This document shows, one piece after another, positions 1 to 12,000 of a DNA stretch of 64,000 nucleotides (position 1 is its first letter; each line of letters starts with the position of its first letter). The stretch comes from Patiria pectinifera. Its lineage: Eukaryota; Echinodermata; Asteroidea; Valvatida; Asterinidae. Both the position numbers and the translations under genes were made by a program. The stretch lies in assembly GCA_029964075.1 (NCBI GenBank), contig CM057147.1, positions 17,133,513-17,197,512 on the forward strand, read 5' to 3'. The notes beneath the pieces were generated by a model. That model ran no database searches. It was not told the DNA's origin and saw only the letters and a list, made by a program, of their open reading frames with translations.

Positions 1-3000
1 GAGACCATTGAGGCAGACTTCCTGGCTCGCGAGGCTGCCTTCCAAGACCTCCAAAAGGAGAAAGTGGCTGTCCAGGAAGCCGTTGCCTCCAGAATGGACC
101 AAATGAATGAAGAGAGGACCAAGCTTTCTAACTTGATAGCAAACTGCGTTGAGCTGGAAAGACAGTTGGATAGGACTCAAAAGGAGTTGGCAGATAAACA
201 AGCTGATGTTCATAATCTCGATGCTGAAAAGAAAGAATTGGTCAAGAGACTTGCTCTGGTGCAGGTAAGAATAAAATCCAGTTTCAACAAAATTAGAATT
301 TCAAAATTTGAGTACCAATCACATGTGTATTAAGTTAAGTAATAATTTTTGTCTGTCACATTGCATGTCAACTGAGCTTTATATTTTACTCTTTTTTTTT
401 TAAAAAGGAGTCACTCCTTTCTCGAGATAAGGAGTTAGAGGCGCTACAAGAAAAGTGTATCGACGCTGAGGCAAAAGTGCATGAACTCCAAAGCAGTGCA
501 TTGGAGCAACAAGAGTCTTTGCAGAACCACCGGGCTGAGAAGGCTGCTCTGGAAGCTGCCCTGGCAAAAGCCAACCAGGAGAAGAGGGCCTTCGACGAGG
601 CCCTCCAAAACCTGAGGCAAGACATGGGAAAGGTGGAGAACGGTTTCAAACAGATGAAGCAGGATTTGGGCCAGAAGGATGCTCAAATGGAGTCCTTACT
701 GCGGGACAAGGAGGAGCTCCAGATGTGCCTGAGAGATTCCGAGGAGCAACTGAAGTACAATCAGCAGAGCATGGACAACTACCAGGAAGACATGAGCAGC
801 AAGGAGGACGTTCTTGCGGAGCTGAGCAGAGTCAAGAAGGCCTTGGAAGACGAGGTGGCATTGCTGAGTCAGCACCTGGAATCCTCCAAGAAGGCCAACC
901 AGAAGTCCCAAGCTGTCAGGGCTGGCCTCCAGGAGGAGCTCTCTGAGAGCCGGGATGAGCTGAAAGAGCTGGAGACCCAACTAGAGTCAGCGATGACGGA
1001 GAATGCCCACCTGGAGGGTCAGCTGGAGATGATGGCCGATGAGCAGCAGCGCTTCTCCAACCTCCTCGACGAGAACGCCAAGCTAAAACAAAAGCTGGCC
1101 GAGACGCAGAGTTCGTCTCACAGGGAGCTGGCCGATGAACGGGCGAAGGCATTGCGTCTTGGATCTGACCTGGCTGCCACCCAGAAGGAGTTGAAGGAGA
1201 AGCAGCGCGTCTATGAGTCTGCTGCAAGTGCCTTGACCAAGAAGCTGAAGGAAGCCATGGATGCCAAAGAAGTTGCTGAGGCAGACCTCCAATCCCTACG
1301 TCGGGATGAAGCAGCCAGCAACTTAGAGTTGCAAAATAGACTTGCCAGTCAGCTGGAAGCTGCCAAAAAAGATCTTTCTGCTGCCCTGCGAGAAAGAGAT
1401 GACCTGATGAGGCAGCTAGATGGGCTGAAACAACACATGGAGGAGGAAACGGCAGCATACAAAGAGAAGGTGGCAGAGCTGGAAAACCAACTTCAGGTAC
1501 AATGTTGTCTGTGACTTGCTCTTCTGTTTTTGTATTTGTTGAACGTGGAATTTAAGACAGACATGTGGCAAGTCATTATAATGAAACACTTTTTGAAGTC
1601 TCTCTCTAACTGCATGCATTTTTAACAACGTTTGTGTATTAAAGGGAATGAACAACATGTGCTTTTGCTGCAATTTTCAGAAATAAATGGATTTGGAGGA
1701 TTAGTATGTTATAGCAAATATTGTTTAACTGACTTGTTTCACGTTTTGGGCTCGTAGATGCTGGAAAAACCAAGAAAACCAATCATGTTCTTGTAATCTG
1801 GTTTCCTGACCTTAATTAAGATAAAACGGAGCAATTTATAGATTTTGGGGAATTGTAAGGTCATGTAATCAGTCTCGCAGGCTTGTGCCCCTTCACAGGT
1901 GTGTAATCAATTGCAAAGAAAATGCGGAATAACTAAATATGACAAGGAAAAAGCCAGTTTTCTCCAACGCTGGTCGGGTGACCAGTGTTGGAAAAATACA
2001 ATTTTTCTTGAAAATGTCAGCACACCAGGAGCCACGATTTTACAGGATGCGTTGGACTGTCATTCCCTAACAATCCAGTAATGTATTTCGTGATAATTTT
2101 TATCATTTCGTGGTCTGATGTTTGCGAACGTTGTATCTTCCCTTTAACCTGATAGTGCTCCGGTAAATTTTCACAGAAAGAAAGGTAAAACCTTAAAATA
2201 ATGCAGAGATATTTGATGATTCATTTTATGACATTTGCCTTATTCCAGGCTCTGAAGGATTTGTGTGAGCAACAGCAGAGAAACGACGATGCCAATCGCA
2301 GGATGGCCCTTGACCTGGAAAGGGAAAGAGGAAGGCTGGCAGGTGGGTGCAAAGAAAATACCAAACTTTGCTCAAAACCATATCTTTGGTCACATTATTG
2401 GGTTTTATAAATTAAATTAGGCTTCCAAGTAGTATAACTGAATAAGAATATTGCATCCTTTCGAAAGAGTACCCAGATGACTGTATACTATTGTTTTATT
2501 GCAAAGACATCCGGGCGTTTTATGGTATCGACACACATTTTGCTGGTGTGTAATTGATTGCAAACAAAATTGAGTCTGATTAAATATGGTAAATTGGGGA
2601 CAGTATTTGAAAAAGCCAGTTGTTTTTTTCCAACGCTGGTCGGCCGACCAGCGTTGGAAATTGATACAAATAACACTTTTCAGAAAAAATGTCCGCACAC
2701 CAGGTGCCATGATGTTACAGGATGCTTTAGATTGTCATTCACTAACAGTCCAGAAAAGGTATTTCATGATAATTTGGTAGTTGTTGTTTGCAAATGTTGT
2801 ATATTCCCTTAAATACTTTTGACTGGTTCTCTGCTGATTTTTGCCTTAGTACATATATTTTTTACTCAGCAATATTTGTGATGTGATCAAGCTAAATGAG
2901 TCGTTCGTCGACCTTGGTCATTTTTTTTTTACAGATTTGAAAAGAGCACAATCTCAGCATTACTGCTGTGAAAACCGCATGCTGGTACCATCCTTAGTTC

Positions 3001-6000
3001 AAAAATTATGGAAGTTAAAACACCAAGAAATGTGATGAAGTGATGTGATGAAGTGGTCCTATTTTGGCCTGAATCTCCAAATGAAAATTTCCGACAAACG
3101 ACTCATTTAGCCTGATCACATCACATTTTATGTTCATTAGATTTATGAAGTTGGTCCCTGGTCAAAGAGACTTGTTATCCCCTGAGCTATCACGGATCCT
3201 CTTTTAAAACATTGCACATTCCCCATATCTAGAATATGGACTTGGACAATCTGCTTCATGATCTCCTTTGCAGGTGTCCAGCAGAGTCACTCGGCCCTGA
3301 AGCAGCACGCCAACCTCCTGGAGGCAGCCCTGGGCCGCCGGGAGACCACGCTGGCCGAGATGGCTGGCCAGATGAGCACCAACAGCCAGGAGAATGCGGC
3401 CGAGGTGGACCGACTCAAGGCCAAGCTACGGGAGGAAAGCCAGGCACTCAAGAGAGAGAAGGGAGCCAGTAAAGATCTCCAAAAGCAGGTAAAGACTTGC
3501 CTTCTGAAAGGGTCAAGCGCAGAACTTAAAAGCAGGTTAGGCCTGTCTTTGGGAAAAGAAGCAAGCAAGGTACATGAGACACAGGGTTTACCACAGGGAA
3601 AGTTTCAAGCCGAGAAGTCAAAAGCGGGGTTACTTGTCCTAGGAAACTTCAGTAAAAGTTTTACTTGTTTTCAGTAAGGAAGAAAACAACGTCGGAAGCA
3701 AGTTGCTTGTGTTGGGGAAGGAAGCGAACGTAGAAAAATCAACAGTAGGGTTCCTTGTCTGGGGGGAAGAAACAAGTAGAAAACGGCAAAGGCGGATCGG
3801 GGAGGGGGAGCAACGGGGCCATGCCCCTCCCCCTCCCCAAAACGAACCCATTTTTTTTTTTAAAGTGACGTCGCAATACAGGCAGGCACTGTGTATACCA
3901 CCATCTTTTTCTCAAAAAATGTTTTGTTAAAGTGGTCAGAAATTGCCTCGGATCGCACCACAGAGCATCTACAAAAACAACAAAATTTTAGCCCCCCCAA
4001 AAAATTGTGTTCAAGTGGTCAGAAATTGCCTCAGATTGCACCACAGAGCATCTACAAAAAAAAAATTGGCCCCCCCCCCCAAATTTTTTTGTTCCAGATC
4101 CGCCCTTGGAAAATAGTTGCTTTTTATGGGAAATTTATATATTTCAACCAAAGATTGGCAGAAGTAGGCATTGTCCACAACGGGTAATTATCAGTGATAG
4201 TAATACAATCCTAAGATCAGTAAAGAGTGTAACCCTTTTAAAAAAATTAATGATGAGATTTGTTGGATTACATGTTTCAGGTTGCGTCAGGGAGGGCAGA
4301 GATTGGTAGACTACAGCGCGACATCCAGGACCAAGGAGCCGTACTGGAAGAAACAAGAACACTACAAGACAAACAGGCTGAGAAGCTACAGGCAGTCCAA
4401 CAAGAACTGAATAGAAGTATTCAGGTGAGATGTAGTTAGTGCTGTAGGAACGTAGTTGAAGTATGCAGGTTAGGTGTATTCAGTGAAACGTGATTTGAGC
4501 GAGCTTTAGTCACGGCATCAAGAAATCAATAAGGAGTGGCTCAAAAAAAATTTACAATTTTTCAGATGCAGATTTCTCTGAATCGGGAGACATGGTAAAA
4601 TTGTTTTAAGATATTCCTGAACTGCAGTATCTTTGTGGTATATGGTGAAAATGGATTGCAAAAAATGCAACCTAAATTAAGAAACGGTGATGGTTTAAAG
4701 ACAGATGGTCAAAAACCAGTTTGTCCACACGTACCTCTACATGGTCAACACAATAGCACTGTGTCATGTTCAAAGAACTTCAAAGAGACCTTATTACATT
4801 ATTTTAATTGGAGTATTCAGGTGACCATTATTAAAGGGTTCATGAAATGAAATTTTCATAGGAACATATTTCGTGCAACTTTCTACTCTTAAATGTATGA
4901 AAACTATTTGACATCCTTTTTGGGGAGGTTTATTTTGTTGAAAAGTGCACTTATTTAAACATTAAAAAATTGTCCATGCTTTTCCCGACAACTGAGGGCG
5001 CTGTTGCTGTGATGTCATTTCAGGAAGACACTGTGCAGTTTAGGGGTTTTCTGTTAATATTTGCTCATTGAAAACGTGAGAAAAGTTTGCTCACTGGCTT
5101 ACTGCCATGTACAGACACAACAATAAATCACCACAGAAAAGAAAATTGAGGACAGCAAAATATCACAAATTTGGGCAAACATTGAGGTTTCTGCCTGAAA
5201 TGACATCACACTTTTGCTCATGAACATGATGAATATGGAAATTTGCATTAGCAGAATAACCAAAAAAGCACCAAAATAACCTTGAAAGCGGCAAAACAAT
5301 CATTGAAAATAAGGTTAAATATGACGTAAAGGTGCATTTTCATTGATTGTATTAAAAAAATTACGTTGCATGGGCCCTTAATAACAAGAACTCTAGTCTG
5401 TGGGACACGGCATGCATGCTTTTGGTTCCCTTGTTCCTTTTAAGATCTCACAACTACAGAGCATTTCCCATTTGGGGAACTGATTTCTATGGACTTATTG
5501 GACTATAACCCTAACCACCTAGATTGATCTACTGGGAACCATCATCACTCCTACAAATTCCAACACCATATGGTAAACTGTACGCAAAAACTGTTGGACT
5601 TTGATTATGGTGGTATGCCTGACCCCATGTAAAAGCATAATCAGTTTACTAGTGCAGTAATCACTCCAACAGATTCCAACAAACCCTGGTGTTGGAGTTT
5701 GACTGGATGGGGATTGTTAGGTTAATCTGAATGCACATAAAGGCATATGTGATGTGATCAAGCTAAATGAGTCGTTTGTCGAGAATTTTCATTTGGAGAT
5801 TCAGGCGAAAAGAGGACCACTTCATCACACCACTTCATCACATCTCTTGGTGTTCCGACTTCCATAATTTTTGAACTAAAGATGGTACCAGCATGCGGTT
5901 TTCACAGCAGTAATGCTGAGATTGTGCTCTTTTCAAATCTGTAAAAAACAAGATTTTAAACAAACTACAAATCTAAAATCCTGTGAAGGAGTCCGGTTTT

Positions 6001-9000
6001 ACTAACCGAATGTTATGACTAGGGTCGACAAACGACTCATTTAGCTTGATCGCATCACATATTGTCTTCAAATGGGTGCTTGATGCACTGCCGCAGCGGC
6101 ATTCCAGTTGTATGTTGTGTCTCTCTCAGTCAAGCTTAAAGTCAAGACTTTCCATTTTTGTTCTCAATACAAATAGTCGGAGGAGGAACTAAAGGCCAAG
6201 ACGGATGAGGTCAGAGGTCAGCTGGAGGAGGCCAAAGGTCAGCTAGGACAATTGAAGCGACAACTCCAGGAGAAACACTCCAGGGATCCTGTAGTAGCTG
6301 AGCAAATCAAGGCAAGGAATGATCAGAGATGCAATTATTTCCAACTGCTTTTTTATGATTCTGAAGAAAGTTCGGACGAAACTATTTCAAAAATGGCGGG
6401 CAGAGGTGAAGCAATGCTGTTTAGTGACCGAACACAATCACACACAAACAACTGTCGAAAGAGGCTGTTATTATCCTTGTCCAAGATGTTTAGATTATTT
6501 AAAACAATGTGCAGCTACGCCAACTGTTGTGAAATGGATCGTTAGCTTATTGCACAGCTGCGCAACAAAAATTGTTGCGTAAGTCCTATGCATGGTGTAA
6601 GCTAAGCAATGTTTTGTGAAAATCATCTGCGAATCCATTCCAATTCCACTACCCTTTATGACGCTTATAACACAGAGAGAGAGTGTGTTGGCATTTTCCT
6701 GAAGAAAGCAGACACTCTTGTTTTACTATACTCCCGAGGACAATGCTTTGTGTTTCCCTTTGTCCCTGTAATAAAACACACTCCCTTAGACTTAGCACAC
6801 GAACCTACCACAGAGGACCGTTTTGAACAAAAGACCCAACGCCCGAGGACTGAAAGGATCTGTTGTTCTCCCCTTGTGTGTGGGTCCTCGGGGGGTTATG
6901 TAGAAGACATACAGGCATTCACTGTCGATGTATTTCTTGACTGTTGATGACGAGCATGTGTGTGTATTGTGTTATCTCGGCAGGCCTTGGAATGGGAGAG
7001 TGAGCAGCGAGGGCGTGAAGCGCAAGCCTTGAAGGAGCAGCTGGAGCTGGCTGAACACAGACAGAAGATAGAGATGGACAACGCACAGGCTACCATGCAG
7101 GTACATGGTCATGATTGTAATGGCTGGATACACAACGTAATTTTAACTAGACTTCATGCATGAACATAATTTTGCACTGTGCAGCCAACCCGTCAGAGCC
7201 ATTTAAGCATAAACCGTGTGTACGCATTGTTTTGCTCATGCGAAAGCACATGTAAATTAATCCGTGTCTGAAAGTATGGGCTTCCAGAGCTACGGCTACG
7301 TCTATTGTCAGCGCGTCCCCGCGTATTTTCAATGGGCGCAGACCTAGACCTAGCTCCAGATTTGGATCCTGATTTGGATGCAGCTTTACACAGATTGCAT
7401 ACAACTAATTTGTAATTGTGATTTGGGATAAGCTCAAAGAAGAATTGTCCAACATCGAATAAAATCGTTGAAAATTAGAGTACCCCAAAGTCACAATACC
7501 AAGATTCCAAAATACTTCAAGGGGTCAAGCATTGCCTGGAGTTGTGCAGATCAATACGTTATCAAAACTTTGTGTTAAAAATTATTGATTCATTCTTTAA
7601 CACAAATAAATTTAATAGAAAACACAAGGATTCGGATTTTGTGAGTTGTATACAAAAACTGACAGTTGAAAAAACAATCATAGCTTGCGATCACTTTTTC
7701 TGTCACAGCTTTTGCAGTTGTCTTTGTCATTTTTAAACAAAAATATGCTCTGTATTTCAGATGGGGCGAAAGGAGCTGGAGGCGTTGAAGGCGGAGCTTG
7801 CCGCCACACGGAAGGAGAAGTTTGCTTACCAAGGAAAGCTGAGTCAGTTCAAGTCAGCACTAAAGGCTACGCTGCAACAAAACAAGGTTAGCAGACTAAT
7901 CCAGAGATAAGACAAGTACAAGCCATCACTTGAGGTGGAACCATGCTTGGTCATATGTGTTCTTAAAGTCAAGGCGCGTGTCGCATTTTAGAAACCATTT
8001 TGGAGCAAGGGTGGTTGGACTACTCTAGTTGACTATTTGGAACCAGAGCATGGAGCATGGTTCCATCGGTGGTAAGCACAATGGGGACCCAGGACTTTTG
8101 AACATTATTTGATGGAGATGTTCGTGCGTTGCTGTTAGTGCGCAGGCGTAGGGTACGTCACAAATGAACTGCTAGACGACTAAATGTCCTCTCGCGAACT
8201 TGCTCTTAGTTGATGAAGCCTTGAGTGGTTTACACGACCTGAACATGAGCGTGGTTCAAGCTCGATAACGGGGTCAGTTGAGGACACCAAATAAGTCTTT
8301 CCAGGCATGAGAATCTTCCTGTTTAAACAGGAATTCCTGGTTTTGTCGTTGCCAAAAATGTCCGCGTTTTTATTTATTTTTAGCCTGTTTTGGGGCTTTT
8401 TTGCCTTATTACACATATTTTATCCTGTTTTTGCACAAGTTTCCTGTTTATTCATTGGAATTCATTCACATGCCTGGTCTGTCCTGTTGTTACTTAACCC
8501 TAACTCCCTAGGCATTTTTGCCAGGATGCAACCTCAATCCTGCAAAATGCTCCAACTTCCTCCATGATAAAATAACATACAGCCTCAATCCTCCAAAATC
8601 CTCCAACTGCCTCCATGTAAAAATTACATACACTTCAATCCTGCAAAATCCTCTGTTATTTCTTTAATGTGGTCCTTGGAAGGGGGACCATTGCCTCAAT
8701 CCTGCAAAATTCTCTAGCAATCACTGTCAACCATGTTGAGGCAGAGCCAGTGACATCCTGGAGCAGTGCGGAGGATTTTAAGTATAATCTATGCCAAAAT
8801 GTATGCACGGCTGAGCCTAAGACCTTGACACAGTGTATCCTGCAAAATCAGCCATACACTTATGCCATATAACCTCAATCCTGCACTATCCTCCATTTTG
8901 CAAAGAGCATTTTGGAGGATTTTGGAAGTTTAGGGTGTAGCCCTGCATGTTTGTAATACAACAGTCCAGATAACAAGGACTTTTGTCACCTTAGCAGCGG

Positions 9001-12000
9001 AGATGTTTAATATTGGGTTGTGCCCTTCATCAGCAATTCAATAAACCAGTGCACTTCCTCAAGAGCTATCGAGTAAAAAACATTAAAAAAAAACATTCAT
9101 TCTGGTGGGAGTTGAACCTGTGACTATCTGCGTACTTGTGCAGATGTCTCATCACTCAACCACCAAACCTAGAGTCAGTTAAAACCGTTACATGTAAATT
9201 AAACGTAAATTAATAATAACTAATTCTTGTAAAGTGCCAATCTGTCAAAGTTGACGCTCAAGGCGCTTCACAGAAATAAAGATTAGATGTACATCGACCC
9301 TACGCAAAGTCCCCTCCAAAAGGTCAGAACATCTAAGCCTCACCTCAAGATATCTGTGGAGCCTAGTGTTCATGTCACTGTAAGACACAGAGACCATCGC
9401 ACCAAAACTGGAAAGTATTTTTGCCGAGTATTTCACAGATGATCAGCTGAAGTCAACCAGGTTGAATGCCATTTGTTTCCAGTTTTTTGGAATGACATCA
9501 CAAGCTGTCTTCCGTGGCAGTCTGTGTCTACTTCTGTTACTCAAAAAAAAAAATCAATCTTCCCATCTCAAAATTGAAATTTCTTTACAAATTTTACATC
9601 TAGGTTTTCCTTTATTGCTTACAGTTTTTTACTTATTTTATTTATTTATTATTTCAAGTGGCGGCCCATTCATGGAATCAACTGGTCTCCCATGGGGCCC
9701 AGTAAAGAGAAGACAATGTGAAGAAATTACAGTTTTAGATCTGGGAGGAAAACCCCCAGAAGAATATTCTGAGGAAAACCACGGAATCCAAGAAGGGACT
9801 GAAAACCCAATCCACATATTGGCCCAGGCAGGAATCAAACCCTGGTCACTAGCGGTGAAAGGCGAGGGAAGTGCCGCTGCGCCAACCTGACTCCCCAACC
9901 TGATTTCACCAAGGTGTACGTTTTCTTGTCCCCAGCTTCTGAAGGCAAAGTTGAGATCCCGACAGAAGGACAAGAGTGCCACGCCCAACCCCAAGACGGC
10001 CTCCGGGCTGGCTGCCAGCGGCGATGTTACCATGGTACCCGACGACATCATGGTGCCGGAGATCAGCGTGGACGTGGAGGCGTTGCTCAGCAGTGACGAC
10101 AAGGACGGTATCACCGCGGCCAGCAACAAGTAAGTATGGGACTGGCTGGCAATGCTCATGCATAATGAGTTGATATGCTTATTTTGTTGGTCACCAGTCC
10201 TTGGAGACTGTGTGAAAAATGTGACCCACTCCACAAAAAAGGGTAATATGTCGCAAACAAAGTGAAACTGAGTTACATAATGATAATTTGGGAAGCTAAT
10301 CATCCTTACTGGCAGCTGGGGTGCTGAATTGCAAAGGACGTGGCTACAACGTGGTCAGGCCGCTGGCACGTAAAGGCGCCTATGGCTGCTGGCCTCATCG
10401 ACCCATGTCTGACCATGGAGCACAGCTTGAGATTGAAAGTGTTTGATTTTTCCGGAGGGAGAAAAACTGGATGGCGTGGAGAAAAACCCTCGTGGCACAG
10501 GAGAGAACCAACGCACAACTCTACTCACATGTGATCCGTGGTCACCTTGGTGAGAGGCAAGCGCTGTATGCACAAGCCACCCAGGCCACCTACGTACATG
10601 GTTAGAAAGCCCACAATGTAAGCTTTCATGCGGCTTATAAAAGAGCTCCATAGCCCCTCCTGTTAGGAGCAGATGCACAATGAAACAGGCAGTTCTGATA
10701 GATTCATAAAATTTTACTCTTCAACATCAATAATTTATAATCCGTCACCATTCCATGAGTACTTTCTTCTTTCATTTTTTAACCCTCACCTGCAGTGTAG
10801 TTTTTGTTCCATTGATGTGTCAACCAGTGTGTGGCAAACATTCATACTATTCATAAGATAATTTTCATGAGATATTTTTTTCATAAGATAATTTTTCACT
10901 GTCAATCACCATCCAGGCCCCTCTCCGCGTTACGAGGCTGCCTGCAGTCGGTCAAAGATCAGATGGGCGGTCTACAACAGCAGATGGATGAACACACCTC
11001 CGCAGTCAACAACTCCTCCAAAGCATGGAAGTAAGCTGACAATCCATTCATTATATCACTTCATGCGGAGTCTCTGCAAATGGGCCGATCCATGCAAGGA
11101 TACATTATGTGCCAAGTAGTCCTTTCAGTCAAGATCAAACAAGGGACCAATTTCAACAGTTGAGAATTCCCAGCCTGCATAAAAAAGTCCAATTTGAGCA
11201 AGGCTTGAGCCAAGTTATTCTGATGACACCGTATTTAACATGAAAAAAAGTAAAACCTGGTCAAATGCTTCGTGGAGCTGTTATAAAACAGAAGATTTCG
11301 CCTGACAAAATTGTTGTGCTCACTGAAAAATCAGTCAGTATCAGTTTATATTATGTGACACATTTGACTACTACACTCTTTTCTTTTCCAGCAGACTTTC
11401 TTTCCTAAACATAATCTTTTGTTCAAAAGCTTTAAAATAGTTGTTTTTTTATCTAAACACAAATATTATGCATTCATCATTTTTTGTGAAACTTTTTGAA
11501 AACATCCTGCTTAATAAGCAACCATAACTTGGCAACATCACAAAGCCGCGGTTTAGCCCCAAATACATTTGCTGTTTAGGCTGTGTGTTTCATTTAGCAG
11601 TGACAATTTGGTCGATTCACAATGCAGTGCGCCACCAAAAGTTTGCCACGGAGGGCTAATTTTTCCCAGTGCATTGTGGGAGATGGTCATTTGAAATAGG
11701 ACATTTGAAATTGTTCGTTTTTCCGGTCAGTAGTTTTGTAAGCGTATGATCCGAGTATATTTTGCCCTTTTATTTTCTTTTTATCGACATCATTTTTTTT
11801 TGTAAGGCGGCAGAACGCTTTGCCCCAATCAAACAAATTATCTCAAGTTGTCCACAGACACTCACTCAAATGGACCGTATTTTGTCGACCGTAAACTTGA
11901 AAAATGGACTTTCCATGGCAAACTCTTGGTAGCGCACTGCATTGTGCATCGCCCGAATTCTGTAAAGAGATCATTGCCACAATGGTCAGGTGTAACAGTA

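Noticed and set aside
6252-6545. Alternative GOLGA3 end by reading through exon 6
   Set aside because: The added residues have no coiled-coil character and the following exons are in phase and match golgin-160. Kept only as a possible intron-retention product.
7937-8056. GGAACCATGCT / AGCATGGTTCC pair as a MITE
   Set aside because: Short arms, no relatives in the window.
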